Positions 52,936 to 63,950 of a DNA stretch of 64,000 bases are shown here, piece by piece. How positions within the stretch are numbered: position 1 is the first letter of the stretch; each line of letters starts with the position of its first letter. Source of the stretch: Ascidia mentula. Taxonomy: Eukaryota; Chordata; Ascidiacea; Phlebobranchia; Ascidiidae. Under the pieces are notes generated by a model, which was given only the letters and a program-made list of their open reading frames with translations, did no database searches and was not told where the DNA came from. The position numbers and the translations under genes are program-made. The DNA is taken from assembly GCA_947561715.1 (NCBI GenBank), contig OX387199.1, positions 5,399,001 through 5,463,000 of the forward strand. The letters run 5' to 3'.

Positions 52936-53379
52936 GTTAAGAATTTAACCACGAAAACACTGAGTACTAGAACGAAATTAAGTCCAAACTTAGCGAAGCC
53001 CTTGTGTCGGCGTCCTACTGTTTACTGCTAACGTCATGCTTCTTCTTATGTAATAGTTGCTCATGCGTGACAATGACTCGGCGTTATGTAAGCATAGTAT
53101 ATAGTCATAGAATACTAAAACAGTATTCTATGTTTTAGTATTCTATGATATAGTATACTGTAAGAAAGTCAACATTTTGAAAAAGATTTGTGCAAATAAA
53201 AATATTTTCCTTGAATAAATACGCAGTAGTTTTCTAGTAAATACAGATATTTATCAAATATGTCTCAAATACATCTTCTGTCAACTATCAGCATGTTAGG
53301 TCCGATAAAATAAAAATACGGTCCCCGTAAAATATCTGTACTTCATTTAATGTTAATTTATAAAAACAACCATTAGGTT
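52936..53379. other. Promoter side of DHRS12-like copy B, with a hairpin
   Basis: At 53097-53158 a stem of about 25 bp (left arm AGTCATAGAATACTAAAAC, right arm GTTTTAGTATTCTATGATA) encloses about 10 bases. Otherwise AT-rich with no gene seen. Confidence 0.5.
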
Positions 53380-53536
53380 TACAGGCTTGGCAGCCCAGGC
53401 ATTGCAGCCTAGCTGGATCAGCCACTTTTTCCTGACAAGTCGGAGCAAGATTTGAGAAATCATGCTCCCGGTGAGGTTTGAACTCACGACCCTGGGCTAA
53501 CCAGGCCCAACGCTCTACCAACTGAGCAACAGGAGC
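53380..53536 (-). repeat. tRNA-derived SINE or aberrant tRNA (anticodon GGT)
   Basis: 53536-53464 folds as a 73-nt cloverleaf: acceptor GCTCCTG/CGGGAGC, D arm GCTC/GAGC, anticodon stem TGGGC/GCCCA with loop CTGGTTA (anticodon GGT, threonine), variable GGGTC, T arm GTGAG/CTCAC with TTCAAAC. There are two bases instead of one between the D and anticodon stems, the base after the anticodon is T, and no T-run terminator follows. The next ~85 bases resemble sequence at 15185-15240, so a tRNA-derived SINE is more likely than a working tRNA. Confidence 0.6.
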
Positions 53537-53645
53537 TCAGTGGTTTCACAGGGTATACTGTGGCCAAGGTACACTGGTGCGCAAGCGCACAACTTGCCAG
53601 GCAACCTTCACATATACGTAGGGGATCTCTACCACCGTATCAGAT

Positions 53646-53689
53646 AACGCAGTAATATTTCATGCCATTGCATGAAATATTACTGCGTT
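53646..53689. repeat. Perfect 19-bp inverted repeat, 6-base loop
   Basis: AACGCAGTAATATTTCATG (53646-53664) and its exact reverse complement (53671-53689) flank CCATTG. It lies between the SINE and the 3' end of the canopy-like gene. Function unknown. Confidence 0.85.
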
Positions 53690-53810
53690 TATAAAAACAA
53701 TTCACAAATGTGTTTTGGCATCAACAAGATGAGCTGGTACCTCGATATCGAAAACCAACCAATTTGTATTTCGTAAGGTCTAACACAACTGTTTGCAAAA
53801 CTTCCAAACA

Positions 53811-53816
53811 TTTATT
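53811..53816 (-). terminator. Polyadenylation signal of the canopy-like gene
   Basis: AATAAA on the minus strand, about 80 bases beyond the stop codon at 53895-53897. Confidence 0.5.
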
Positions 53817-53894
53817 ACGCTCATCATCACGTGGTAAAGACGAGCAAAATAGACTATGTAGCGTATACAAAATCGTTGGAGTGCTTGCAATAGA

Positions 53895-55216
53895 TCACAA
53901 CTCATCCTTTTCAGCCGGATGAGGGGTAATGATTCTTCCTTTATGTGCTGCCTTTAACTGTCTTACAAATTCTTCATCGGATGATGGCGCCTAAAAATAT
54001 ACAATTTATTTATAATGTGGGAAAGGTGGAGAGATTACATGCAGCTGATTTTTACATATTTACACTTCAATGCCGTTTACCCAATTTTACGCTTCACAGA
54101 GCCTTTAAATTGTCATTTTGTTGAGATCACATAGATGCGGCGCATTAACAGCGATTTTAAGCGCAAATCACCAAACATATTTCTCGGTGCTATGATATGT
54201 TGTATAGGGCGATCGCCCATTTCTCGACACCCACAATAGCTTTGCCGAATGTGCTCCCCAGTGTTACAATATAGTATTGTAAACATATATACTTTTTCTC
54301 CTTTGCTGAGCTTTGAATCAGAGTAGACTCCAATACAAGCGAACGTTCTTTCATGACAAAACCACACTTGGAATTGTTCCCAAGGGAGATTCTTTATCAT
54401 TTTGGGGACCTCCTCCTCATAGTAATCTTAAAATTGCGACAAAGCTCATAAAAATAGATTGATAGAAACGACAAAACAAACTTGAACGCAGCTTACCCAG
54501 CATATGATCACAGGTTTTTAGCTTCTGGGTCATCGGTTGTTCGTTCTTTTTGAAATATTTACGTTGACAAGCCTCCAAGTACTCTATACTATTCGGGTTT
54601 TCCTCGGTGTAGAGCTCCAACGCTAAAATAACAATTTTAATTTAACCAAAGTTTTTTCAGCTTTAACCTTGCATTACTGAATTTGCGTTACAATTGATAC
54701 GATTTTTGCATTAAAAAGGGCAAAAGTTCGTAACTTCCTTGATGTACCTTCAACCGTTTCTCTGCATCCCTTGCAGTACTCATCTGAAAACAACAAACAC
54801 TTTGATGTTATGCTAGAAATATTCAAAGCACGATTCTTATGACTGAGGCCAATTTACAGTACATGAACTTGTTGTCACAACATTACATATATATGAACAT
54901 GTAATAATCCTTGTATACTGCCATTTGCATGAGCAGACTTCGTGCAAAGTTTTCAAATAAAAGAAAGTTCAATTGAATAAGGAATTGCCGAAGATTGAGT
55001 TGGGTGCTAAGCAGACCCAACCCATTAAATCACATGCTAATAGGTAAAAAGTTTGATATGCCACGTGACCGTAACGCGATTGACCAGTTAAGCGTGACTA
55101 CCTTGTTTAACTCCTTCGGGTAGAATAAGTTCGGCACGAACCAAGGAGGTGGTCGTTACAACCAGCAGTGCTGCTATACATCGGTAAATTATAAAACTCA
55201 CTGTATGGTTGACCAT
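53895..55216 (-). CDS. Canopy-like saposin-fold ER-lumen protein with KDEL
   Basis: Five exons: 55102-55216, 54748-54783, 54497-54622, 54293-54426 and 53895-53990, in matching phases, giving 168 residues. The start MVNHTVSFIIYRCIAALLVV is a signal peptide. Six cysteines follow in saposin-like order: YCKGC, EACQRK, KTCDHMLDYYEEEVPKMI, and FCHERTFACIG. The TCDHMLDYYEEE and FCHERTFAC segments resemble the C-terminal part of canopy (CNPY) proteins, ER folding partners of receptors. The C terminus is HPAEKDEL, a classic ER retrieval signal. It is shorter between the second and fourth cysteines than vertebrate CNPY2, so family assignment is tentative. The donor at 54293 (AAAgtatat) was preferred to GGAgtctac; both keep frame. 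Confidence 0.75.
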
Positions 55217-56507
55217 GATTATCAACTACATAAACTATAATAAACTAAGTTAGAAAGTTGCTGGAATACTTTGCAGACCAAACCCTTGGCTCTGTCATCT
55301 AACCTTTAAAATAAACCTGGCACTAGTCGCGCTTTGATGTCACGCATACCCGAACATTTCCGCCACATTAAGATGAAAATTAAATGAAGTTCCAGCAAGA
55401 TTACATTGATTTAGCGTTACAGAACGGTGCAGAAATGTAGTTTGGAAATTATACAAACACCACAATAAAACGACCTGTAACAAACACGTACAAACGCGAA
55501 AATTATTCTCTATTCTTACTTGCAAGAACTCACACCCTTGTAAGCAGCTGCTTTCGTTTAACTGAGAAAACCACATCGCAAGGTGTACAAATTCGTCGCC
55601 ATAATAAAGCCAAAGGGCCACGCAAGTATTTCTTATTGGTCAACTCGAAATCAAAAACCCTTTGCTTGCTTTGTTGCCTCATAAACCCTCCGTACAATAT
55701 GCGAACGGTCCTATTGTTTGTTGACAATAGATTGTCACAAAGCTCTGTGTGATGTCACATGTAACATCAGTGAGGTGTCGTTCCGCTCAGCTCAACTTAT
55801 TTCCGCTCCAATGACTGTGCCGGGTTCGAAATGAGATGAACTCACAACATTGTAAGCGCAGGGCACGAAATTATATTGTTTCAATGTTTTAATTTTTGGT
55901 ATGTGTTACAGTTACTATCCATTATGGTAAGGAAAATCTCACAAATTTTAAGCTCGAAGTTTTCTGCAATAAGCCAGAATAGTTTTCATCAAACGACCAA
56001 CCTTGCAATCTTGGCCAACAACACAAAGTTAGATTTCAAGACGTAAGCAAACCAGTGGCGACCCATTAACTAAATCCTGAAAACCACAAGCTTTAACCTT
56101 GTGAGAAACAGCGTTGCTAAATCGATGTTACCATGGTAACAGCCCTGTTTCCGCACGACAGACAAAACACGTGATTTTGCCGTTTTGACGATGCCGCCAA
56201 AGTGCGACAACTAAGTTTGTTACACGCGGGCAGTCTGTGAAGATTGCGAAACAGGACGTTTCAAACACTTACTTGAACACCTAGGTGTGCAATGCACCCC
56301 GCTATGCCATGTGTGTCAATATTGCTTTCAGTTGAAAGGGTAAATGTCAAAGCTACAATGTTGCTACGACATAACCAAAACCAAACGTTTGGAACATTGT
56401 GGTTTTCACTATGACTCCGTTGGTATTGTTATAACTGACGATAATAAAAGCAAGTTATTTTCCCACTTTCTCTGTCCACTCCGTACTGGATTAACCACCA
56501 GGCAAAC
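55217..56507. other. Region between divergent genes
   Basis: The canopy-like gene runs left and the 68-residue gene runs right from this 1.3-kb interval, so it likely holds both promoters. GTTACCATGGTAAC near 56130 is a perfect 14-bp palindrome. No further gene seen. Confidence 0.35.
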
Positions 56508-57549
56508 ATGGCACCTGTCCTAAGGCCGGTCAAAAATCCAGACCACCTTAAGAAATGTATGACGTAAGTTCAGGATTAAGGGGGTGTGATAGTCAACAAC
56601 GTCTTTACAGCATCAAAAGTAAATTCCTTCACATATTTAACTTCGAAAAAAGATTGATTTGATTGATGTCGGTGTATTATTAAGTGTTTTTATCCCTATT
56701 CGTGGTGAACGCAATGTACGTGTGTTTTTAACTTTAGTGGCCTTTGTTAAATTTTCCTAGTGCAAACAGAGCCTGCACTGTATGTTTTCATCTTTCTGAA
56801 AAACAAGACTCTGAATAAATGGTAAGAAGCCGACATGATACTGGTAATAATTCGATACACACACAATTTATGTCAATTTTCCTGCACTTGTATCTTTATT
56901 CACATTTCGCGAGATGTGTCCAGGCTGCGAAATATTTCAATAAATTATTCATTTTTTGAGTAATGTAATATAATGCCGTATGTGGTTTGTAAAAATGACC
57001 AACATGAAATATTATTTTCACGTTAAATGGTTTTCTTTCGTCTGATTTGCAGTCTTACGCTTTCTTGAATATTTTGGATTAACAATATGTTTTGTTCATC
57101 ACATTTTATTTTGGTTTTTAGACAGTCACCGAGCCGTAAATGGTTGCTCAAGATTTTATCTGATGGCCACAAGTGTGAAAGGTGATAACCACTGCACTAT
57201 AATAAAGTGCTGTTGGGGGTCAGTACAGTTTAACATCAATCCCATAGGACATATGAAAATATCAAAATCGATCTTGTCTAAGGGAAAGTTCAACCGGCTT
57301 TCTGCTAAACCACAGGGAAGTTATACATTGGATAAAACATTAAGTCTCGGCATTTCACCGAAAAGGTCAAGAATCGATTCCAATGTCGAATTTTGCTTTC
57401 TTCTGAACCAAACTTTACGCTCTGCTAACTTTCTTTCGCTGCTACCTTACTATTACAGCACCGTAAAATTCACTCCGACATTAATGCGGAAGACTAAATA
57501 CGACGCGAAAGACGCACGAATTTATGGAATATTGAGCGCAAAAAACTGA
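56508..57549 (+). CDS. Unrecognised basic protein of 68 residues, three exons
   Basis: Exons 56508-56563, 57122-57181 and 57459-57549, phases 2 and 2, with donors ACgtaagt and AGgtgata and acceptors ttttag and ctattacag. The ATG context (CAAACATGGC) is good. The product begins MAPVLRPVKNPDHLKKCM, continues TQSPSRKWLLKILSDGHKCE and ends KDARIYGILSAKN. It is basic and has two cysteines, no signal peptide and no membrane segment. I do not recognise the family. A 128-codon ORF (57163-57549) overlapping exons 2 and 3 in another reading is probably intron read-through. Support rests on the splice and phase agreement only. Confidence 0.5.
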
Positions 57550-60276
57550 CGAAAAACACTAAAAAAATAACCCTTGCGCCTTAATATCAGTTACAGTAAT
57601 AAGACTGCGGAAATTTTGTTTTGGGTTTTAACTTGTCCTCAATTTTTTTTTACCAAACAAACTTGTTGCATATAACAAACATTGGTTTGCATCACTAAGA
57701 AAATTGTCAATATTTGTTTGAGTAGATGTTTGGAAAAAAATTTTAATAACAATATTTAACTAAAGAAAAAACAGAGGCGATCATAAATTACTTCGTTTAC
57801 GCAATCACCTCAATTGGTCGGTTAGTGCTGAGAACAAACAATTGCAATCAGGTCGCTTGAAGGGAAAGGCCGCAAAACGCGCTTTGTTTATCTAGTTTCG
57901 CCCAACTTCGGCTTGCAAGAAGACCTTGTGCAAGAAATACAAGGGGAGGGAAATTCAATTAGTCGCCGTCATAATGAATTATTCAGTACCCCCACCCTCG
58001 TCAACCCAGTACTTTTTACGCCTGTCTAGGCGCCACCCCTCGTGCTCTTTGACGTCACAATGGTAGTTTTTGTGAACGCATAATGCCACAAGGGTATTGG
58101 TCTGCAGTGGGATGAACGCCGGCGGAAGGTTGTATAGTAGAAGATCAGACAAGGCGGATTATTGCGATGTTATGCTTATCCATGGAGCTATGACTGGCAC
58201 TAAGTGGAAGTGAGCTGTGTGAAATTGTAGCCCTTGTAGCCGAGATCAGTTTTTCACGGTTAGCTTCTGGCCTTTGGTTGTTGAAAGGGTTAACATGTGT
58301 TCATTCTGGAATGGGCCAATTCCCAAATGGACACAAGAAAAACTGGATTGCTGTTTTTCTCCCCCTCTCTTTCTCTTTCTCTGTATATAACCATTCAGAA
58401 AGAACAGGAAGAGTGAGATATCTCGGATATTTTTGTCACAAACAATTCTTTTGCATCATAATTTTTCCGCGCTTGATTTGTGATCAGGCAAACATTTGAC
58501 AAGGAGAATAGTATTTGGCCTAAATGCAACAGGAATGTTCAGACTTCAGGAAAAACGACCTAAAGGTCGAAGATAACACCTGTGTTAAAATTGTGTAACT
58601 GCAGAGTCGCCCAACATGAATGTGGTGCATGTTTCACAAAGTAGAAGGTAAAACTGTTTTGTCGGGTGACATCATCCAACTCCGGTCTGGTGACGTCACC
58701 AAACCACAATATAACAGAATGTAAACTTTCGTATTAAGTCTTGAAACCTCTCAAGTAAGTTTATTCGGATTAACCTTTTCAAACTTGGTCGGTTGCTTTG
58801 TATTTGAGTTGAACTGAACCTGGTTCGCCTTTATTTTTTTTAATCAATCAAGTTGATGGCGATGCTTAATCGATGAACAGATTAGCAATGGGAAGCGCAC
58901 AAGAAAACAACAGATTAAAGAAAATATGAAGATTGTGTTAACGTCGCGGGTTAATTAAATGTAATGTTTGATCGCAAACGATTGATGTGTGACGACAACA
59001 TCACGCCCAGTTTTGTATCTTGCTACAAATTATTTTTTGCAAAATACCAAGGTTTTGAAACTTTAGGACCCTTTTTTGCGATTTCACCAAATTCTCCAAC
59101 TTGACACATTGTCACAAGTTTCGCAAAAAGTCACTTTAAAATAGAAAAAATGTCGCTATTTTTGAACAGACAAACAAAACGTCAGCCCACAAAGGTCAGG
59201 ACATGCTTCTCCTGTCGCACATTTAAAAGAAAAGAGAAAAGAAGTCTCGGATGTCAGTTAAAGAGAGGCATTAGCGCTTTGCAAATAGAGGAACACTGTT
59301 CCTGTGGGAATGGGCTGTTTTAACTGCAACAGTAAATGCATGTCTTGTTTGCCTAATGCGTACACTTAGACTACGTTTTCCTTTCCCAAGAAGTGTTTCG
59401 AAGGAGGCAATTAGTCGAAAAGAACTGTTAGTGTTTTTGTCCGACAAATTTTTTTGCAACGTTAAGATGAAGTTTCAACACACAACAAAAATTGACAAAA
59501 TCATGGGAATTAAAACCATAAACCAGAAATTTTTTAGAAGAGTTGTTATTTTAAACATTTCCGTCTATGATGTCACAATAAAGGATAGCTTGTTTGAGGC
59601 AAGGCCAACGTTGATTGACACAAATAAGGACAGCACGCCGCTCTAACCAGATATTGCAAGAAAGTGACGAGAATTAAATTAATTTGCATTGATCACTGCG
59701 CCGGGTTTCAATTTCGTTGGACGAGCCGTTGCGGAAGACGGCATCTAGTCGTATGAATAAGGGGCTAGTAGTAATATTGTACAGCCTATGAAAGTATGTT
59801 TGTGGATGGTAGAAAGAGTACACTGTCTGTTAAGTTTTATCGATGAGTGTTTAACTTGACATGTTACAGCGTACAGTGTTGGTAGCTTAATGTGCTTTAA
59901 AACCTTGAGAAATTGTTACTAACACTTGAATACTCTCTGCGAAGAGTCCCGAGGCTAACAATAACACAGCATAGTAAGAGAAAGGGCAGAAACAACATTT
60001 ACACAACTTTGTAATTTTTCTGTTGTGACGTAATTTGCAATTTCACAGCATTGTAAACCAGTTTGCATTATTAGAAGTTTGGTCATTTTTTCTACAGATA
60101 TAAGTTTTGTGTTGAATGAGAAGGAGCACATTGCTGCAGTGGCGCAAACAAAACCACTGCTCGGATCGAACTGTTAGCGGTTCGTGCAAATCGAGCGGAC
60201 ACTAATTCCGACTCCTAATCGATGTCTGTTTGGGACTGATTTGGGCGCCTTTAAACGCGCGAGCGAGCGAAGAAAC
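57550..60276. other. Upstream region of the dispanin gene
   Basis: No recognised gene. TGACGTCA palindromes are at 58050 and 58691 (the latter as GGTGACGTCACC). Short ORFs at 58278 and 59356 show no family features. Upstream exons of the dispanin gene could lie here: an acceptor-like tgttag ends at 60177. Confidence 0.35.
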
Positions 60277-62546
60277 ATGCAGGGAATGCATTCCGTAACA
60301 AGTTCACCAACAAGACAATGGAATATGCTCGTAGATGAAATCAAGAAAGGACTTGTGGCAACCCAACGGCAAGAAGTTGATCAAAGCCAACTTTCCCGTA
60401 GTTTGAGTCCAGCAACATCATTACACAGCACCCCCTCCTTCGTCATGCCTCCACCCGTTTGTGACATCACAATGGGTAAAGGGGATTATCGTATCGAAGT
60501 TGAACCGAGTGTAGTGACGTACTCTGTGGTGACGACAGATCCCCGCAAAATTCCAGTCCCCAATGGTGACGTATCAAATAACTTTCTTCTTCCTCCCGCG
60601 TCACAAACCACCAAAATGACGTCACACTGCCCATTGAGAAAAGTGGAAGTGCCGAAAAAGTTTTGCCACCGACCTGCTTACGCGCAATCACTGAATAACG
60701 TCAACTACATCGGGAACCCCGTTGATCCTTTCCGACATTCCAGAACGTCATACGGCGCATGCAATCACGAAGCGCTTGCGGACAGACGTTATTACGTCAG
60801 TGAAACCCTTGTGACGTCACCACATACAGTACGGAATGTGGTTACGGAAAAGAAGCCGACAACAGGCGGGAAGAGGCGGCGACGAAGAAGGAGGACAGCA
60901 TCCTCTAGGATCCGGAGGAAGACACAGATCCACGGGAGGAGTGCGGCGTATAGGATTGCGAGGAGGAACGCCATTAAGAGCAGGAGGAGAAGAAGGAATG
61001 AAATCACTTCAACTAAAGTGAGTCGGTCGATTTAATGAAATATTGTTGTACGGGAGAATTAAAGATGGAACAAATGAAAGAATACTCAATGCAACCACAG
61101 AAATCAAACAAAACATACATCATGTTGGGTCCTGGGTGTACCATTTTTTGAGAATGTGCAACCCTTAGGAAAGCCTGGTTATTTTTCGTGGGATGTGATT
61201 TGCTAGTTCATGCTGCAATGTTTCTCCGAAATGTTCGGGATTGTATGAATTTCCCCATTAAATATTTATATTCCTGCAATGAGCGCGTATAGTCTGGCAC
61301 GCGATGTCATAAAATGAATAATAAATTAATAATACACTTAAACTGACACGCGGCGTCCGAAAGGTTGCCGATCCCCCGATCTAAACAATAAAATAAAGCA
61401 AGAGATGTGACATCACAGCCAGACAAGTTTCACAAAACAATCTTTGGATTTGATTTGGAGTTAAGATAACATACAGCGTTTACCCAAACGTGGGAAGTTT
61501 GAAAAAAAAATATATGGAAACGATCCAATGATTTTCTTGGCGTGTTTTAATCAACGGGACATTGTGTTTCGAATAAACTAGACAGATCCCATGAGTAAGC
61601 CAACGGTTGTTGTTCAACAAGCACGTGCCAAAAACGGTTGAATGGAAAAAATCGATCGAAGGATACAGACAAAAAGGCCGCTTGTCTGGCCGATAATGAA
61701 GCGGGATGATGTGCGGCTTATCTCAAGGGAAGGCGGCGACAATGCTGAAACATTTTAATTATGGGACGATTTAATTGACAGACAATCAAGAAAGAAAAGT
61801 CCCACTACGAGTACAGTACTACAACCACTACATTAGATTCATTTAAATTGCATCAAAGGGAATGTTCAGTAAACGCAGCATGAACTTGGTTGTGCGTACC
61901 AATCACCTCAATAAATTACATCAACTGCAACGACGAATCATTTGTTTACTGTGCCACAATAAACTGAAATATTACAGGAAGCTGTTTACTTTGTTTGGCA
62001 GACAACTTTTTACGAACCAAAGCCAACGTTCTCAATGGATTTGGTCACTGACAACTTCTTCCTTTCCATGTTTGCAATCTTATGTTTTCTGCCACTGGGT
62101 GTCGCGTCAATGTGCTACACATTAGCGGTAAGTATACACAAGTCACACTACTGAAAATCATCTAACATAAAAAGGGATTGCTCAAATGTTACTGCACATT
62201 TTCAATGAACAATTCTACTATTATTTTACTTTGAAAATTTCAAATTTAAATAATATGTGGTAATGGTTCTTACTTGACAATCTATTTTTTTATTAATTGT
62301 ATATGTTAATATATATATAATTATATCATGGATTAATTCAATTACTTCGGACAGGTGCGGCGATATTTGGCATTGAATGACAAGGACAACGCACTTCTAA
62401 GTTCACTTAAGGCGAAGAAGTTGGCAGACACTGGTGTGATGTTTGGTATCACCGGTCTCGCTACTGCCATCGTCGTGTTAGTGGTCAAAGCCAACATGCC
62501 CTACGCAGCTGTCGAATATGACTACTACCTGCCCGAGTACACCTAG
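60277..62546 (+). CDS. CD225/dispanin membrane protein with arginine-rich N-terminal region
   Basis: Exons 60277-61017, 61978-62127 and 62355-62546 (all phase 0; donors AAAgtgagt and GCGgtaagt, acceptors attacag and ggacag) give 360 residues. The last two exons encode the dispanin core: a membrane-embedded helix with FFLSMFAILCFLPLGVAS, a short loop VRRYLALNDKDNALLSSLKA, and a transmembrane helix MFGITGLATAIVVLVVKA. Dispanins (IFITM, PRRT, SynDIG groups) act in vesicle fusion and receptor trafficking. Exon 1 is polar and Ser/Thr/Pro-rich, then very basic at residues about 200-245 (GKRRRRRRRT, KSRRRRRN). The ORF of exon 1 runs only six codons past the donor, so exon 1 could instead be a separate gene. 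AATAAA at 63024. Confidence 0.7.
61280..61390 (-). mobile_element. hAT-like terminus remnant in dispanin intron 1
   Basis: The minus strand reads GGGGGATCGGCAACCTTTCG followed by GACGCCGCGTG, close to the end of many hAT elements. A partial inverse (TCTGGCACGCGATGTC) lies at about 61293. Decayed. Confidence 0.4.
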
Positions 62547-63738
62547 CGGCGGGTTAGGTGCCGTAATTAATGCGCTAGACGGCGCAACAGAGAGTTAAAA
62601 ACGAGTCTGTTTGTGACGTGTTTTCGCGTTCGTTCCCAGCAATCGGATTTTGTGAAAACGTTGAAATAGCTCCTCAGTCACGGTTTAGGCAAGTGCATGA
62701 AATTCGTTGCACAAGTTCAAAATAAGTCGATGACCACAATGTTTATACGCACCGCGCCTAACACCAATACTGCGATTCCAAGAGCAAAAATTTAAGAGAG
62801 CAAAATGCAAACACAAACCTTTTCAACCAACTCGATTCCCAAACGGCGGAAATTATAAAACGTCATATCAAGTTTCAGCGGTCACCACTGTGTGAAATTT
62901 TTGTTTTTGATCCTGTAAGTTTCACTCCTTGTCTACAAAATGCTTCCGATCACCACCAAATCAACCACGTCGTTCCCAGTCTGTTGTGTGTTTTTTTTTC
63001 TATGGCTAAAAGCCGGTTCCGTCAATAAAGCTTCCACAGGAAAGCGTATTGTTAAAATGTATGGTTATACGGAGTGATGATTTCATTACCAAATTCAACT
63101 GTTCAACTTCACCAGTTTGACTGGTCTAAATACCCTGTGACTTCAATACAGTACATTAAACAAAGTTTATCACATGGTTTCGCTTCAATGATGTATAGTT
63201 TGTATTGTAAATCCGTTGCGGTAGAGGATTATCGGCGAACCACTTCCGAAAGGTTGTAGTATCGAACACAACTGGGTGGTCCGGGATTTAATGCCAAACT
63301 AATAGATCAAACCTCTAAAAACACAGTGTTTTTTAAATTTATCTCCCAGTAAATATTTTTCCATTTTTACCACAGTAACAGTTAAATCGCAGCAGAATTT
63401 GCCCGAAGATAAACCAAATTCCAAGAGAATCACACCTGAGAATATGAGCAGGATCAAAGGTGTTATTAGTATAATTGTGCGAGAACCCTGACCAACATTT
63501 TTGATTTGACATAATCATTTTTCTTCATTCAAACAACTATCGATAATTCGAGCACGCCATACTCGTTAGCCTATACTCGAACTAAACAGACAGTATCCAT
63601 GTCATTATAACGACGACAAACCAACCCCGCATCACCATATATACGAAACGCCTCATTATGGGCACAATGCAAGGGTATATTTACACAATGTCATCCGTTT
63701 AATGTGACAAAACACTCTAATGCACGTGCCATTTGTCA
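62547..63738. other. 3' flank of the dispanin gene
   Basis: Contains the likely polyadenylation signal AATAAA at 63024-63029, about 480 bases after the stop codon. No further gene recognised. Confidence 0.4.
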
Positions 63739-63950
63739 AGGTCACCTTGACCGATTGGTATCAAGCGCACAGGATAAGATAAGACATCGTTATGTTTACG
63801 GAAGTTTCGCCAATCAAATAACAAGGCTTCTTCGGATTATAGCGGCACGCTTCTCCGTAACAACGATAAGATCTGGATGATCTTATTATGACTGTTTGCT
63901 TTGTCCTTGTCGCTGCGACGGGTGACGTCACAATTTACGGTGACTCACAG
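63739..63950. promoter_or_regulatory. Cluster of transcription-factor-like sites
   Basis: AGGTCACCTTGACCG at 63739-63753 fits a nuclear-receptor inverted repeat with 3-base spacer except the last base. GGATAAGATAAG near 63774 and CGATAAGAT near 63864 are GATA-type sites. TGACGTCA at 63923 and TGACTCA at about 63942 are CRE and AP-1 sites. Together they suggest an enhancer or promoter of a gene to the right; binding is inferred only. Confidence 0.35.

Noticed and set aside
57163..57549. Single 128-codon ORF as the coding sequence
   Set aside because: The three-exon model in a partly different frame explains the splice sites better; most of this ORF would be intron 2.
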